Below are positions 8,627 to 15,649 of a stretch of DNA of 64,000 bases, one piece after another. A program made the translations under genes and the position numbers. The DNA comes from Cellulomonas xylanilytica (lineage in GTDB: Bacteria; Actinomycetota; Actinomycetes; Actinomycetales; Cellulomonadaceae): positions 186,001 to 250,000 of the forward strand of contig NZ_BJUB01000002.1 of the NCBI RefSeq assembly GCF_007989805.1, read 5' to 3'. Within the stretch, counting starts at the first letter, position 1; each line of letters begins with the position of its first letter. Under the pieces are notes generated by a model. That model was given only the letters and a program-made list of their open reading frames with translations. It was not told where the DNA came from and did no database searches.

Positions 8627-9787
8627 TCAGTGACCTCGTCCGACGAGATCGTCGACGACGCCCACAAGGTAGCCTCCCAACGGCTCGGGCACCCCGTCCA
8701 CCGCCAGCTCCCGCGCGCGCAGCCCGGTGGCCCGGGTCAGCTCCCGCACCGCGTCCAGCGCCCCGCTGGCCACCAGGACGCGCCGCACGGCCGCAGCACC
8801 CTCCTCGTCGAGGTCCGCCCGGCCGACGTGCGCGTCGAGGAGCGCGCACCCGGCGTCGTCCGCCATCGCGTACGCCCGCCGCAGCAGCTCCGTGCGCTTG
8901 CCCTCGCGCAGGTCCGACAGCACGGACTTGCCCGTCACCGCAGGGTCGCCGAACACGCCGAGGTCGTCGTCGGCCAGCTGGAACGCGACGCCCAGGGCGG
9001 ACCCCACGGCGCCCAGCCGGGCCACCTGCGCGTCGTCGGCACCCGCCAGCACCGCACCGACCACCAGCGGCATGCTGCCCGAGTACGCGGCCGTCTTCAG
9101 CTCCGCGACCGCGAGCGCGTCGACGTCCCGCGGCGAGGACAGCGCACCGGTCACGTCGAGCAGCTCGCCGACGACCGTCGTCTCGATGCCCTCGGCCAGC
9201 AGCCGGACCACCCTGAGCAGGGCGGCCGGGTCCGCGGGTGCGCTCGCCACCAGCGCGAACGCCGACGCGATGGCCAGGTCGCCCGCCAGCAGCCCGGCGG
9301 CCTGCACCTGGTCGGCGAGGGTCCGCTCCTTGAGCCCTCGTCCGACCAGGCGTGCTCGGGTGGCGCCTGCGACGTTCGGACGTCCGCGGCGCACCTCGTC
9401 GTGGTCGAGCAGGTCGTCGTGCACGAGCATCGCGGTGTGCAGCACCTCGATCGCGGCGGCGACGGGCGCGATGGCCGCGGAGTCGTCGTCCCCGTGCCCA
9501 CCCCGGATCCCGAGGTACGCGGCGACTGCCAGCCGGGGCCGCATGAGCTTGCCGCCGACGCCGTCCGCGAGGTCCGCCCACAGGCGTGCCGCGACGTCCG
9601 ACCGAGCGGCCGCCGCCCGCACCCGGCCGTCGAGGAAGTCCTGCAGGACCGTCGACGTCGCCGCCATCGTGTGCTCGACGGACCTCGCCAGCCCCGCTCG
9701 CTCGACGGCGTCGACCCGCTCGGCGGTCTCGACCCGTTCCCCCTCGGCTGCGCGTGGCTGCGTCCGCAGCGCCGACTCCACGTGCAT
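8627..9787 (-). CDS. crtE: Geranylgeranyl diphosphate synthase CrtE/IdsA
   Basis: A 386-residue trans-isoprenyl diphosphate synthase that supplies the C20 precursor. The first Asp-rich motif is HDDLLDHDEVRRGRP and the second LADDDLGVFGD; both are intact. The start ATG at 9787 has AGGAGAG at good spacing. It is the first gene of the leftward operon crtE-crtB-crtI-crtYe-crtYf-crtEb, the gene order known from Corynebacterium glutamicum apart from one extra transporter gene there. No IPP isomerase or sigma gene is visible nearby. Confidence 0.95.
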   Translation of the reverse strand: MHVESALRTQPRAAEGERVETAERVDAVERAGLARSVEHTMAATSTVLQDFLDGRVRAAAARSDVAARLWADLADGVGGKLMRPRLAVAAYLGIRGGHGDDDSAAIAPVAAAIEVLHTAMLVHDDLLDHDEVRRGRPNVAGATRARLVGRGLKERTLADQVQAAGLLAGDLAIASAFALVASAPADPAALLRVVRLLAEGIETTVVGELLDVTGALSSPRDVDALAVAELKTAAYSGSMPLVVGAVLAGADDAQVARLGAVGSALGVAFQLADDDLGVFGDPAVTGKSVLSDLREGKRTELLRRAYAMADDAGCALLDAHVGRADLDEEGAAAVRRVLVASGALDAVRELTRATGLRARELAVDGVPEPLGGYLVGVVDDLVGRGH

Positions 9788-9851
9788 GCGCTCTCCTGTC
9801 CCTGTCGCCGGCACCGACCCGTCCCCCACCCGGCCGGAGCCCCGAGGAATA

Positions 9852-9865
9852 CTCAGGGTACTGAG
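9852..9865. promoter_or_regulatory. Small inverted repeat in the crtE leader
   Basis: CTCAG-GGTA-CTGAG, 5-bp arms with a 4-bp centre, about 65 bp upstream of the crtE start and downstream of the ECF-like promoter. It could be a regulator site (CrtR/MarR type or MerR type) or an RNA hairpin. No regulator gene is adjacent. Confidence 0.3.
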
Positions 9866-9904
9866 CATCTCCGGGACCGCCACCGCGCGCGGTTGTTCTC
9901 GTCC

Positions 9905-9932
9905 CTTCGGTCCCAGGGCCCCCGGCGGATGC
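9905..9932 (-). promoter_or_regulatory. ECF-sigma-like promoter of the crt operon
   Basis: On the minus strand the region reads GCATCC (9932-9927), 16 bp, CCGAAG (9910-9905). This resembles the CCATCC / CCGAAT promoter of SigK-type ECF sigma factors. The same motif and spacing recur before the fasciclin gene. It places the start of transcription about 110 bp upstream of crtE. Family match is from memory; activity is inference. Confidence 0.5.
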
Positions 9933-10003
9933 ACCCGGCGCAGACTTTCTCTCCGCGGCGGCCGGGTCGGCCGCCCGGCATCGTCGTCGGTAGGCTCGGC
10001 ACC

Positions 10004-10963
10004 ATGACATGGCTGGTCACCGGCGGTGCCGGGTACATCGGGTCGCACGTGGTGCGGGCGTTCGGGCAGGTCGGGCTGGAGACGGTGGTCCTGGACGACC
10101 TGTCCAGCGGGCACCGCGGCTTCGTCCCCGACGGGGTGCCACTGGTGGAGGGCTCGATCCTCGACACCGACCTCGTCGCGGACACGCTCGTCCAGCACGG
10201 CATCGTCGGCGTCGTCCACCTCGCGGGGTTCAAGTACGCGGGCGTCTCCGTGGACCGCCCCCTGCACACGTACGACCAGAACGTCACCGGCACGGCCCAC
10301 CTGCTCGAGGCGATGGCCTCCCAGGGTGTCGACGCGATCGTGTTCTCGTCGTCCGCGGCCGTCTACGGCACCCCCGACGTCGACCTGGTCACCGAGGACA
10401 CGGCGACCGCCCCCGAGTCCCCGTACGGCGAGTCCAAGCTCATCGGCGAGTGGTTGCTGCGCGACCAGGGGCGTGCCGCCGGGCTGCGTCACACGTCGCT
10501 GCGCTACTTCAACGTCGTCGGGTCGGCCACCCCCGAGCTGTACGACACCAGCCCGCACAACCTCTTCCCGCTGGTCCTGGACGCCCTGGCCGCGGGCAGG
10601 ACGCCGCGCATCAACGGCACCGACTACGCGACCCCGGACGGCACCTGCGTCCGCGACTACATCCACGTGGCGGACCTGGCCGACTCGCACGTCGCCGCGG
10701 CCCAGGCGCTCGCCGCCGGCCGCACCCTGGAGCCGGTCTACAACCTGGGCTCCGGCGAGGGCGTCTCCGTGCGGGAGATCATGGACGCCATGGCCGAGGG
10801 CACCGGCATCCCGTTCGAGCCCGAGACAGGCCCGCGCCGACCGGGCGACCCCGCCCGCATCGTCGCGTCCGGCGAGCTGGCCGCCCGCGACCTCGACTGG
10901 CGGATGCGCCACACCCTCCTCGACATGGTCACCAGCGCCTGGCAGGCCCGCCAGGCCCACTGA
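10004..10963 (+). CDS. galE: UDP-glucose 4-epimerase GalE
   Basis: A 319-residue short-chain dehydrogenase/reductase that interconverts UDP-glucose and UDP-galactose. The NAD motif is GGAGYIGS at residue 6, the catalytic Ser/Tyr/Lys are seen in FSSSAAVYG and PYGESKL, and the fold continues to the usual C-terminus. TAGGCT ends 7 bp before the ATG and no Shine-Dalgarno sequence is visible, so the mRNA may be leaderless. It is transcribed divergently from crtE and probably separate from it. It could feed galactose from the GH42 operon into central metabolism or supply cell-wall sugar. Confidence 0.93.
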   Translation: MTWLVTGGAGYIGSHVVRAFGQVGLETVVLDDLSSGHRGFVPDGVPLVEGSILDTDLVADTLVQHGIVGVVHLAGFKYAGVSVDRPLHTYDQNVTGTAHLLEAMASQGVDAIVFSSSAAVYGTPDVDLVTEDTATAPESPYGESKLIGEWLLRDQGRAAGLRHTSLRYFNVVGSATPELYDTSPHNLFPLVLDALAAGRTPRINGTDYATPDGTCVRDYIHVADLADSHVAAAQALAAGRTLEPVYNLGSGEGVSVREIMDAMAEGTGIPFEPETGPRRPGDPARIVASGELAARDLDWRMRHTLLDMVTSAWQARQAH

Positions 10964-11010
10964 CGCACCGCCGTCTCTCGCGGCGTTCGTAGACTCACGC
11001 GTCCCGACAC

Positions 11011-11150
11011 CCGAACGTTCGGACGTCAGAGCCCTATCTCCGAGACGTCCGCACATACAGTCGTTCCGACGACCGAACGTGCGGACGTCACGCAGGTCTC
11101 TCGGCGACGTCCGCAAGTTCGGTCGTCCGGGCGACCGGATGTGCGGACGT
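11011..11150. repeat. Intergenic array of GTGCGGACGTC inverted repeats (two hairpins)
   Basis: Five copies of a roughly 20-bp unit related to CGACCGAACGTGCGGACGTC occur here in alternating orientation (11011-11027 +, 11044-11063 -, 11070-11089 +, 11106-11125 -, 11132-11150 +). Pairs form two large hairpins, 11044-11089 with 11-bp perfect terminal arms and 11106-11150. The array lies between the converging galE and LLM genes, so it may act as a bidirectional terminator. The same unit recurs at 12114-12159. Confidence 0.75.
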
Positions 11151-11173
11151 TGGCGTCGCCAGTGCCGTACGGG

Positions 11174-12085
11174 TCAGAGGGCCTGCAGGCGGGGCAGGTG
11201 GTCGACCAGGCCCTCCAGCACCGACTCGTCGCCGGCGTAGATGCCGTCGGCGCGCGGCCAGTGCACGACCACGTCGGTGAAGCCGAGCCCCGCGGCTCGC
11301 TCGACGCCCTCGGTCACCAGGTCGAGCGAGGTCATCGAGAAGATCGGCGCCCCGTCCAGGCTGAGGTAGCGCCGCAGCGGGGGCTGCCCCGCGGGCCGGT
11401 GCTCCGCCTCGATCGCGTCGACCTGCTCGAGCATCGTCGCCAGCCCTGTCCACCACTGCTCCTGCGCGGCGGTGGGGTCGTCAGGCACGTCCTCCGTGGC
11501 GTACGCGGGACCGTAGGTGGCCCACCCCTGGCCGTACCGGGCGGCCAGCGCCATCGTGCGCGGACCGTTGGCGGCGACCACGAACGGGGTCCGCGGCTGC
11601 GCGAGGGTGCCGGGGATCATCCGCGCCTCGTGGGCCCGGTAGAAGGTGCCCTGATGCGACGTGACCGGCTGCGTCAGCAGCGTGTCGAGCAGCCCGACGA
11701 ACTCCTCGAACCGGCGGGTCCGCTCCCCGCGGGTGGGTGGGTCGCCGGTGACGGAGGCGTCGAACCCCTCACCGCCGGCGCCGACGCCGAGCAGGAACCG
11801 GCCGTTGCTGACGTCGTCGAGCCCCAGCACGTCCTTCGCGAACGGGACGGGATGCCGGAAGTTCGGTGACGCCACCCACGTGCCGAGGCCGATGCGCTCG
11901 GTCACGGCAGCAGCCGCGGCCAGCAGGGGGACGGTCGCGAACCACGGCTGGTCGACGAGCGTGCGCCACGCCAGGTGGTCGTAGGTCCACGCGTGGTCGA
12001 ACCCCCACTCCTCGACCTGCTCCCACTTGCGACGAGCAGTCCCCCACCGCTCCTGCGGCAGCAACGCGATCCCCACAGCAACCAT
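11174..12085 (-). CDS. LLM-class flavin-dependent oxidoreductase
   Basis: A 303-residue bacterial luciferase-like (F420 or FMN dependent) monooxygenase-family protein. The TIM-barrel family pattern is visible in WGFDHAWTYDHL, GLGTWVASPNFRHP and the flavin-contact region GRFLLGVGAGG. ATG start at 12085. Substrate unknown; such proteins oxidise a wide range of small molecules. It is a single gene between two repeat-bearing spacers and shows no link to its neighbours. Confidence 0.85.
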   Translation of the reverse strand: MVAVGIALLPQERWGTARRKWEQVEEWGFDHAWTYDHLAWRTLVDQPWFATVPLLAAAAAVTERIGLGTWVASPNFRHPVPFAKDVLGLDDVSNGRFLLGVGAGGEGFDASVTGDPPTRGERTRRFEEFVGLLDTLLTQPVTSHQGTFYRAHEARMIPGTLAQPRTPFVVAANGPRTMALAARYGQGWATYGPAYATEDVPDDPTAAQEQWWTGLATMLEQVDAIEAEHRPAGQPPLRRYLSLDGAPIFSMTSLDLVTEGVERAAGLGFTDVVVHWPRADGIYAGDESVLEGLVDHLPRLQAL

Positions 12086-12113
12086 CCGCCGACCTTATGC
12101 GCCCACCCGCCGT

Positions 12114-12159
12114 GACGTCCGCACCCGTGCGGGTCCGAGCCCTGACGAGTGCGGACGTC
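12114..12159. repeat. Hairpin of the GTGCGGACGTC repeat family, probable terminator
   Basis: Arms GACGTCCGCAC (12114-12124) and GTGCGGACGTC (12149-12159) are perfect complements around a 24-bp centre. The hairpin follows the stop of the leftward cation exporter gene at 12177, so it can serve as its terminator. It is the same arm sequence as in the array 1 kb to the left. Confidence 0.65.
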
Positions 12160-12176
12160 CAGGGTGGTGCGACGGG

Positions 12177-13088
12177 TCAGGCGTGCGCGTGGTGCTCGGT
12201 GCCGGTGGTGGACGGCGGCTCCAGCTGGAACGTGCAGTGGTCGACGTCGAAGTGGCCGGCCAGGCAGCGCCGCAGGTCGCCGAGCACGCGCCCGGCCTCG
12301 CCGCGGGACAGGAGGTCGTCCGGCACCTCGACGTGCGCGGAGAGCACCGGGACGCCCGACGTGATGGTCCAGGCGTGCAGGTCGTGCACGCCGAGCACCC
12401 CCGGGACGCCGCAGATGTGCGCGCGGATGGCGTCCAGGTCGACGCCGCGCGGGGTGGCCTCCAGGAGCACCGTCCCCACCTCGCGCAGCAGCGCGACCGC
12501 ACGCGGCACGATCATCAGGCCGATGAGCACGGACGCTATGCCGTCGGCCCGCAGGTACCCCGTCGCCATCACCACGAGTGCGGCGGCGACGACCGCGGCG
12601 GAGCCCAGCAGGTCACCGAGCACCTCGAGGTAGGCGCCCCGCACGGTCAGCGACTCCTCCTGCCCCCGGCGCAGCAGCAGGAGGCCGACCGCGTTGGCGG
12701 CGAGCCCGACGACCGCCACGGCGAGCATCAGCCCCGCCTCGACCTCACCGGGGGTGACGATGCGGGCGATGCCGCCGACGATGACGCCTATCCCGACCGC
12801 AGCGATGACCAGCCCGTTGACCAGCGCGGCGAGGATCTCGGCGCGCTGCCACCCGAACGTGCGTGCCGCGGTCGCGGGCCGGGCGGCCAGCGCGGTGGCA
12901 CCCAGCGCCAGGCCGACCCCGGCCGCGTCGGTGAGCATGTGCCCCGCGTCGGCGATCAGCGCGAACGACCCGGAGACCAGCCCGCCGACGACCTCGACGA
13001 CCAGCACCGCGAGCGTGAGCAGGAGCACCGCGAGCAGCCGGCCGCGATGGGCCTGCGCCGCGGTCGAGTGGGAGTGGTCGTGTCCCAC
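12177..13088 (-). CDS. Cation diffusion facilitator, CzcD/ZitB-like
   Basis: A 303-residue metal-proton antiporter of the CDF family, probably exporting Zn2+ or a similar ion. The N-terminus is His-rich (MGHDHSHS). Six membrane segments are apparent, with the metal-site residues in DAGHMLTDAAG (segment 2) and EVLGDLLGSA (segment 5). The C-terminal cytoplasmic domain (from about residue 205) carries more His and Asp and ends HHAHA. The start is a GTG at 13088, 5 bp after the stop of the metallopeptidase gene, so the two are likely cotranscribed. Confidence 0.92.
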   Translation of the reverse strand: MGHDHSHSTAAQAHRGRLLAVLLLTLAVLVVEVVGGLVSGSFALIADAGHMLTDAAGVGLALGATALAARPATAARTFGWQRAEILAALVNGLVIAAVGIGVIVGGIARIVTPGEVEAGLMLAVAVVGLAANAVGLLLLRRGQEESLTVRGAYLEVLGDLLGSAAVVAAALVVMATGYLRADGIASVLIGLMIVPRAVALLREVGTVLLEATPRGVDLDAIRAHICGVPGVLGVHDLHAWTITSGVPVLSAHVEVPDDLLSRGEAGRVLGDLRRCLAGHFDVDHCTFQLEPPSTTGTEHHAHA

Positions 13089-13093
13089 CGGGC

Positions 13094-13456
13094 TCAGTCC
13101 CAGCCCAGCTCGTGCAGCCGCTCGTCGTCGATGCCGAAGTGGTGCGCGATCTCGTGCACCACGGTGACGGCGACCTCCTCGACGACGTCCTCGCGGGTGT
13201 CGCAGACGGCCAGCGTCGGGAGCCGGAAGATCGTGATCCGGTCCGGCAGCGACCCGGCCGCCCAGAACTCGCCGCGCTCCGTCAGCGGGGTCCCCTCGTA
13301 CAGCCCCAGCAGCTCGACCTCGCCCTCGGGCGGCGCGTCCTCCACCAGCACCACGACGTTGTCCATCATGGCCGCGAGCTCGTCGGGGATCTCGTCGAGG
13401 GCGTCACGGACCGCGTCCTCGAACTCGGTGGGGGACATGTCGACCATGCGGTCCAT
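13094..13456 (-). CDS. Minimal zincin-type metallopeptidase family protein
   Basis: A 120-residue protein of the small actinobacterial metallopeptidase family (DUF1025 type). The zinc-binding motif HEIAHHFGIDDERL near the C-terminus gives the two His, catalytic Glu and third acidic ligand of a minimal zincin. The central LMDNVVVLVED-like stretch is family-typical (here MMDNVVVLVED). Three in-frame ATGs lie at 13456, 13447 and 13438; AGGATGG favours 13447 slightly, and the longest is given. Physiological substrate unknown. Confidence 0.85.
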   Translation of the reverse strand: MDRMVDMSPTEFEDAVRDALDEIPDELAAMMDNVVVLVEDAPPEGEVELLGLYEGTPLTERGEFWAAGSLPDRITIFRLPTLAVCDTREDVVEEVAVTVVHEIAHHFGIDDERLHELGWD

Positions 13457-13511
13457 CCTGCCTGCTCAGGGCCATGAGCAGCGTGGTGACGACCGCCACT
13501 CGCCATCGACT

Positions 13512-13541
13512 TTGGAGATAGGGCCGCTGACCCCGTATGCT
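13512..13541 (+). promoter_or_regulatory. Sigma-70-like promoter of the tRNA cluster
   Basis: TTGGAG (13512-13517), an 18-bp spacer, and TATGCT (13536-13541), placing transcription about 50 bp before the first tRNA. The -35 and spacing are identical to those of the SAM-I riboswitch promoter at 45766-45795. Confidence 0.6.
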
Positions 13542-13596
13542 CGTCACCGGTCATCCGGCGCCTCGGCGTTGGGGGTTGGATGTTCGCGTCGGACAA

Positions 13597-13669
13597 GCCC
13601 CCATCGTCTAGCGGCCTAGGACCCCGCCCTTTCACGGCGGTAGCACGGGTTCGAATCCCGTTGGGGGTA
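13597..13669 (+). tRNA. tRNA-Glu (anticodon TTC)
   Basis: A 73-nt cloverleaf. Acceptor GCCCCCA pairs with TGGGGGT, the anticodon stem CCGCC/GGCGG encloses loop CTTTCAC with anticodon TTC, and the T arm has ACGGG-TTCGAAT-CCCGT. CCA is not encoded. First of a three-tRNA cluster. Confidence 0.97.
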
Positions 13670-13714
13670 CGAGCAGTTCAGCACGTCAGCATGAAGGCCT
13701 TGCAGCAGTACCAA

Positions 13715-13788
13715 GGCCCCGTAGCGCAGTTGGTTAGCGCGCCGCCCTGTCACGGCGGAGGTCGCGGGTTCAAGTCCCGTCGGGGTCG
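13715..13788 (+). tRNA. tRNA-Asp (anticodon GTC)
   Basis: A 74-nt cloverleaf. Acceptor GGCCCCG pairs with CGGGGTC, anticodon stem CCGCC/GGCGG encloses CTGTCAC with anticodon GTC, and the T loop is TTCAAGT. Its anticodon stem is the same as in the preceding tRNA-Glu. Confidence 0.97.
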
Positions 13789-13839
13789 CTCGATCCGCCC
13801 GGTCATCCTGTTCGCAGGAACCCGGGCGTCGTCGGTTAC

Positions 13840-13912
13840 GGCCACTTAGCTCAGTTGGTAGAGCGTTCGACTGAAAATCGAAAGGTCGGCAGTTCGACCC
13901 TGCCAGTGGCCA
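13840..13912 (+). tRNA. tRNA-Phe (anticodon GAA)
   Basis: A 73-nt cloverleaf. Acceptor GGCCACT pairs with AGTGGCC, anticodon stem TTCGA/TCGAA encloses CTGAAAA with anticodon GAA, and the T loop is TTCGACC-like. Last tRNA before a terminator hairpin. Confidence 0.97.
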
Positions 13913-13919
13913 CACCAGG

Positions 13920-13949
13920 AGCCCCGCCCGGATCATCCGGAGCGGGGCT
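13920..13949 (+). terminator. Terminator of the tRNA cluster
   Basis: AGCCCCGC pairs with GCGGGGCT, and the inner CCGGAT/ATCCGG extends the stem almost without break. It starts 8 bp after the end of tRNA-Phe. The following TTCGTCGTC is not a real T tract. Confidence 0.8.
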
Positions 13950-14039
13950 TCGTCGTCGGGTCGATGGAGCGCGGCAACCCCGCGACCAGGGCATCTGCTC
14001 CTAGTCTGGGTCGCACCGCACGCCGCACGAGGAGGACCC

Positions 14040-14480
14040 ATGACCAGCACCCCCGGTGCCGATCGACCCCGCAGCTTCTTCGACCGGCTCACCGAGCCCT
14101 TCGCGGACCGGGCGCGCGAGAAGTTCGAGCAGGCGGAGGACCACGTCCGCGAGGCCATCCAGCACGAGATCGACGCGGTCGCGCGCAGCGTCCGGACCCG
14201 GGCCATCGAGGTCCGCCCGTCCGCCATCGGGTTCGCCGCCGCCGCACTCCTCAGCTTCTTCGGTCTGGCGCTGCTGATCACCGCCGCGGTGCTGGGTCTG
14301 TCGCACGCCGTCGACCCGTGGCTCGCCGCACTCATCATCGGCGTGGCCCTGCTGCTGATCGGCGCGGGCGTGGCCGCATGGGCCAAGCGGCGCCTCCCGC
14401 CGGCGCCCTCGGTGTCGGTCGTCCGCATCCACGAGCCCGTCCACCCGGCGGAGGAGCAGGTGCACCCCTGGGCGGACTGA
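14040..14480 (+). CDS. Small membrane protein, phage-holin-family-like (PF07332 type)
   Basis: A 146-residue protein with a charged, probably helical N-terminal region (residues 10-60, rich in Arg/Glu/Asp) followed by two membrane segments (about residues 62-85 and 92-115) and a polar tail. This is the layout of the actinobacterial phage_holin_3_6 family, which in spite of its name is chromosomal and of unknown function. First of three small membrane genes in a row. ATG start at 14040. Confidence 0.7.
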   Translation: MTSTPGADRPRSFFDRLTEPFADRAREKFEQAEDHVREAIQHEIDAVARSVRTRAIEVRPSAIGFAAAALLSFFGLALLITAAVLGLSHAVDPWLAALIIGVALLLIGAGVAAWAKRRLPPAPSVSVVRIHEPVHPAEEQVHPWAD

Positions 14481-14547
14481 CTCGCGGGCGGGATCGCCGA
14501 CCACCAGACTGAGTGCTCAACGGATGTGCAGACGAGAGGCCGTGCCC

Positions 14548-14958
14548 ATGACCACCCAGTCGAGACTGCCGGGCGACGAGAAGTCGCTCGGTCAGCTGGT
14601 GTCCGAGCTCAGCGAACAAGGAGCGCGGCTCGTCCGCGCCGAGATCGACCTGGCCAAGGCAGAGATCACCGGGCGTGCGCAGCAGCTCGGCGTCGGCGCC
14701 GCGCTCATCGCGGCCGGTGCCGTGCTCGCGCTCTACCTGCTGGCCGCCGGGATCGCCACGACCATCATCGTGCTGGACCTCTGGCTCGACCTGTGGCTGG
14801 CCGCGCTGATCGTCTGCGCGTTCCTGCTGCTGGTCATCGTCGTCCTGGTCCTGATCGGCATCAACCGGGTCAAGGCCGGGTCGCCTCCGACGCCGGCGAG
14901 GGCGATCGAGAACGTCCAGAACGACATCGCAGCGGTGAAGGCGGGGTTCAGCGCATGA
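14548..14958 (+). CDS. Phage-holin-family small membrane protein (PF07332)
   Basis: A 136-residue protein with the family hallmark LGQLVSELSEQGARLVRAEIDLAKAE, split here as LGQLVSELSEQ and VRAEIDLAKAE, followed by two membrane segments (about residues 47-75 and 80-105). The start ATG at 14548 has GAGAGG upstream; a longer in-frame start at 14524 lacks a ribosome site. Its stop overlaps the next ATG. Such genes are common next to DUF3618 genes in actinobacteria, which fits the order here. Confidence 0.8.
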   Translation: MTTQSRLPGDEKSLGQLVSELSEQGARLVRAEIDLAKAEITGRAQQLGVGAALIAAGAVLALYLLAAGIATTIIVLDLWLDLWLAALIVCAFLLLVIVVLVLIGINRVKAGSPPTPARAIENVQNDIAAVKAGFSA

Positions 14959-15269
14959 GCGACGAGGCGGTCCAGAAGCCTGCGAGCACGCAGAAGCCCT
15001 TCAGCACGCCCGAGATGGTGGCGCTCGAGGCCGAGCTCGCCGTGACCCGCGCGCAGCTGGCGTCGACGGTGGACGAGCTCGCCGCTCGTCTGGACCCGCG
15101 TGCGCAGGCGGGCAGGGCGGTCGACTCGGGGCGCCGGATGTGGCAGGACGCCACGAGCGGCGACGCCTCTCCCGAGGACCGCACGAAGGCGCTGAAGGTT
15201 CTCGGCGGGGCGGTGGCGGGCGTGGCGGTGGTCCTCGCGCTGATCGTCGCAGCGAGCCGCAGGGGCTGA
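14955..15269 (+). CDS. DUF3618 domain protein
   Basis: A 104-residue protein. The middle part VALEAELAVTRAQLASTVDE, with LAARLDPR following, is the DUF3618 signature, predicted to form an amphipathic helix. A single membrane segment (about residues 80-100) lies at the C-terminus. The ATG overlaps the stop of the holin-family gene, so the two are translationally coupled. Function unknown; a role in the envelope or as a membrane-anchored adaptor is only inference. Confidence 0.8.
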   Translation: MSDEAVQKPASTQKPFSTPEMVALEAELAVTRAQLASTVDELAARLDPRAQAGRAVDSGRRMWQDATSGDASPEDRTKALKVLGGAVAGVAVVLALIVAASRRG

Positions 15270-15310
15270 GCGCGAGGCGGCCAGAGGGCCGTCAGAGACC
15301 GGGACAGACA

Positions 15311-15350
15311 AAGACTGCGAGGGTCGCATCGTCGCGACCCTCGCAGTCTT
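15311..15350. terminator. Bidirectional terminator, 17-bp perfect stem
   Basis: AAGACTGCGAGGGTCGC (15311-15327) and its exact complement (15334-15350) flank a 6-nt loop. It separates the rightward small membrane genes from the leftward bldC gene. Confidence 0.9.
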
Positions 15351-15439
15351 GTGAGGCAGGGGTGTCTGCCCCTCGTGGGGGCTCGACCGCCGAGGACCCG
15401 TCGATCGAGGTCGACGGGCTCGGCCGTGGGTGCAGTCGC

Positions 15440-15649
15440 TCAGCCGTCCGACGGGCGCTGCTGCGGGACACCGTTCAGCAGGTCACGCACCTCGGACTCG
15501 CGGTAACGCCGGTGCCCACCGAGGGTACGGATCGAGGACAGCTTTCCGGCCTTCGCCCACCGGGTGACGGTCTTCGGGTCGACGCGGAACAGGGTCGCGA
15601 CCTCGGAGGGCGTGAGCAGTGTCTCGGTCTCTACGGGGTGTGCGTTCAT
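15440..15649 (-). CDS. bldC: BldC-family MerR-like DNA-binding protein
   Basis: A 69-residue single-domain winged-helix protein. LLTPSEVATLFRVDPKTVTR (residues 11-30) is the helix-turn-helix and GGHRRYRESEV the wing. Size and sequence match Streptomyces BldC, which binds direct repeats as a head-to-tail filament. The ATG at 15649 has AGGAGG upstream. The gene order bldC, DUF3073, purM, purF is conserved in actinobacteria. Its targets here are unknown. Confidence 0.92.
   Translation of the reverse strand: MNAHPVETETLLTPSEVATLFRVDPKTVTRWAKAGKLSSIRTLGGHRRYRESEVRDLLNGVPQQRPSDG

Noticed and set aside
8546..10963. galE as part of an 805-residue fusion
   Set aside because: The upstream portion is antisense to crtE; GGAGYIG begins at residue 6 of the 319-residue form, as expected for GalE.
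14040..14958. Prophage remnant because of two holin-family proteins
   Set aside because: The family name is historical; these genes are common chromosomal actinobacterial genes, and no other phage gene or attachment site is seen. A tRNA cluster is adjacent, but no integrase or repeated tRNA end was found.
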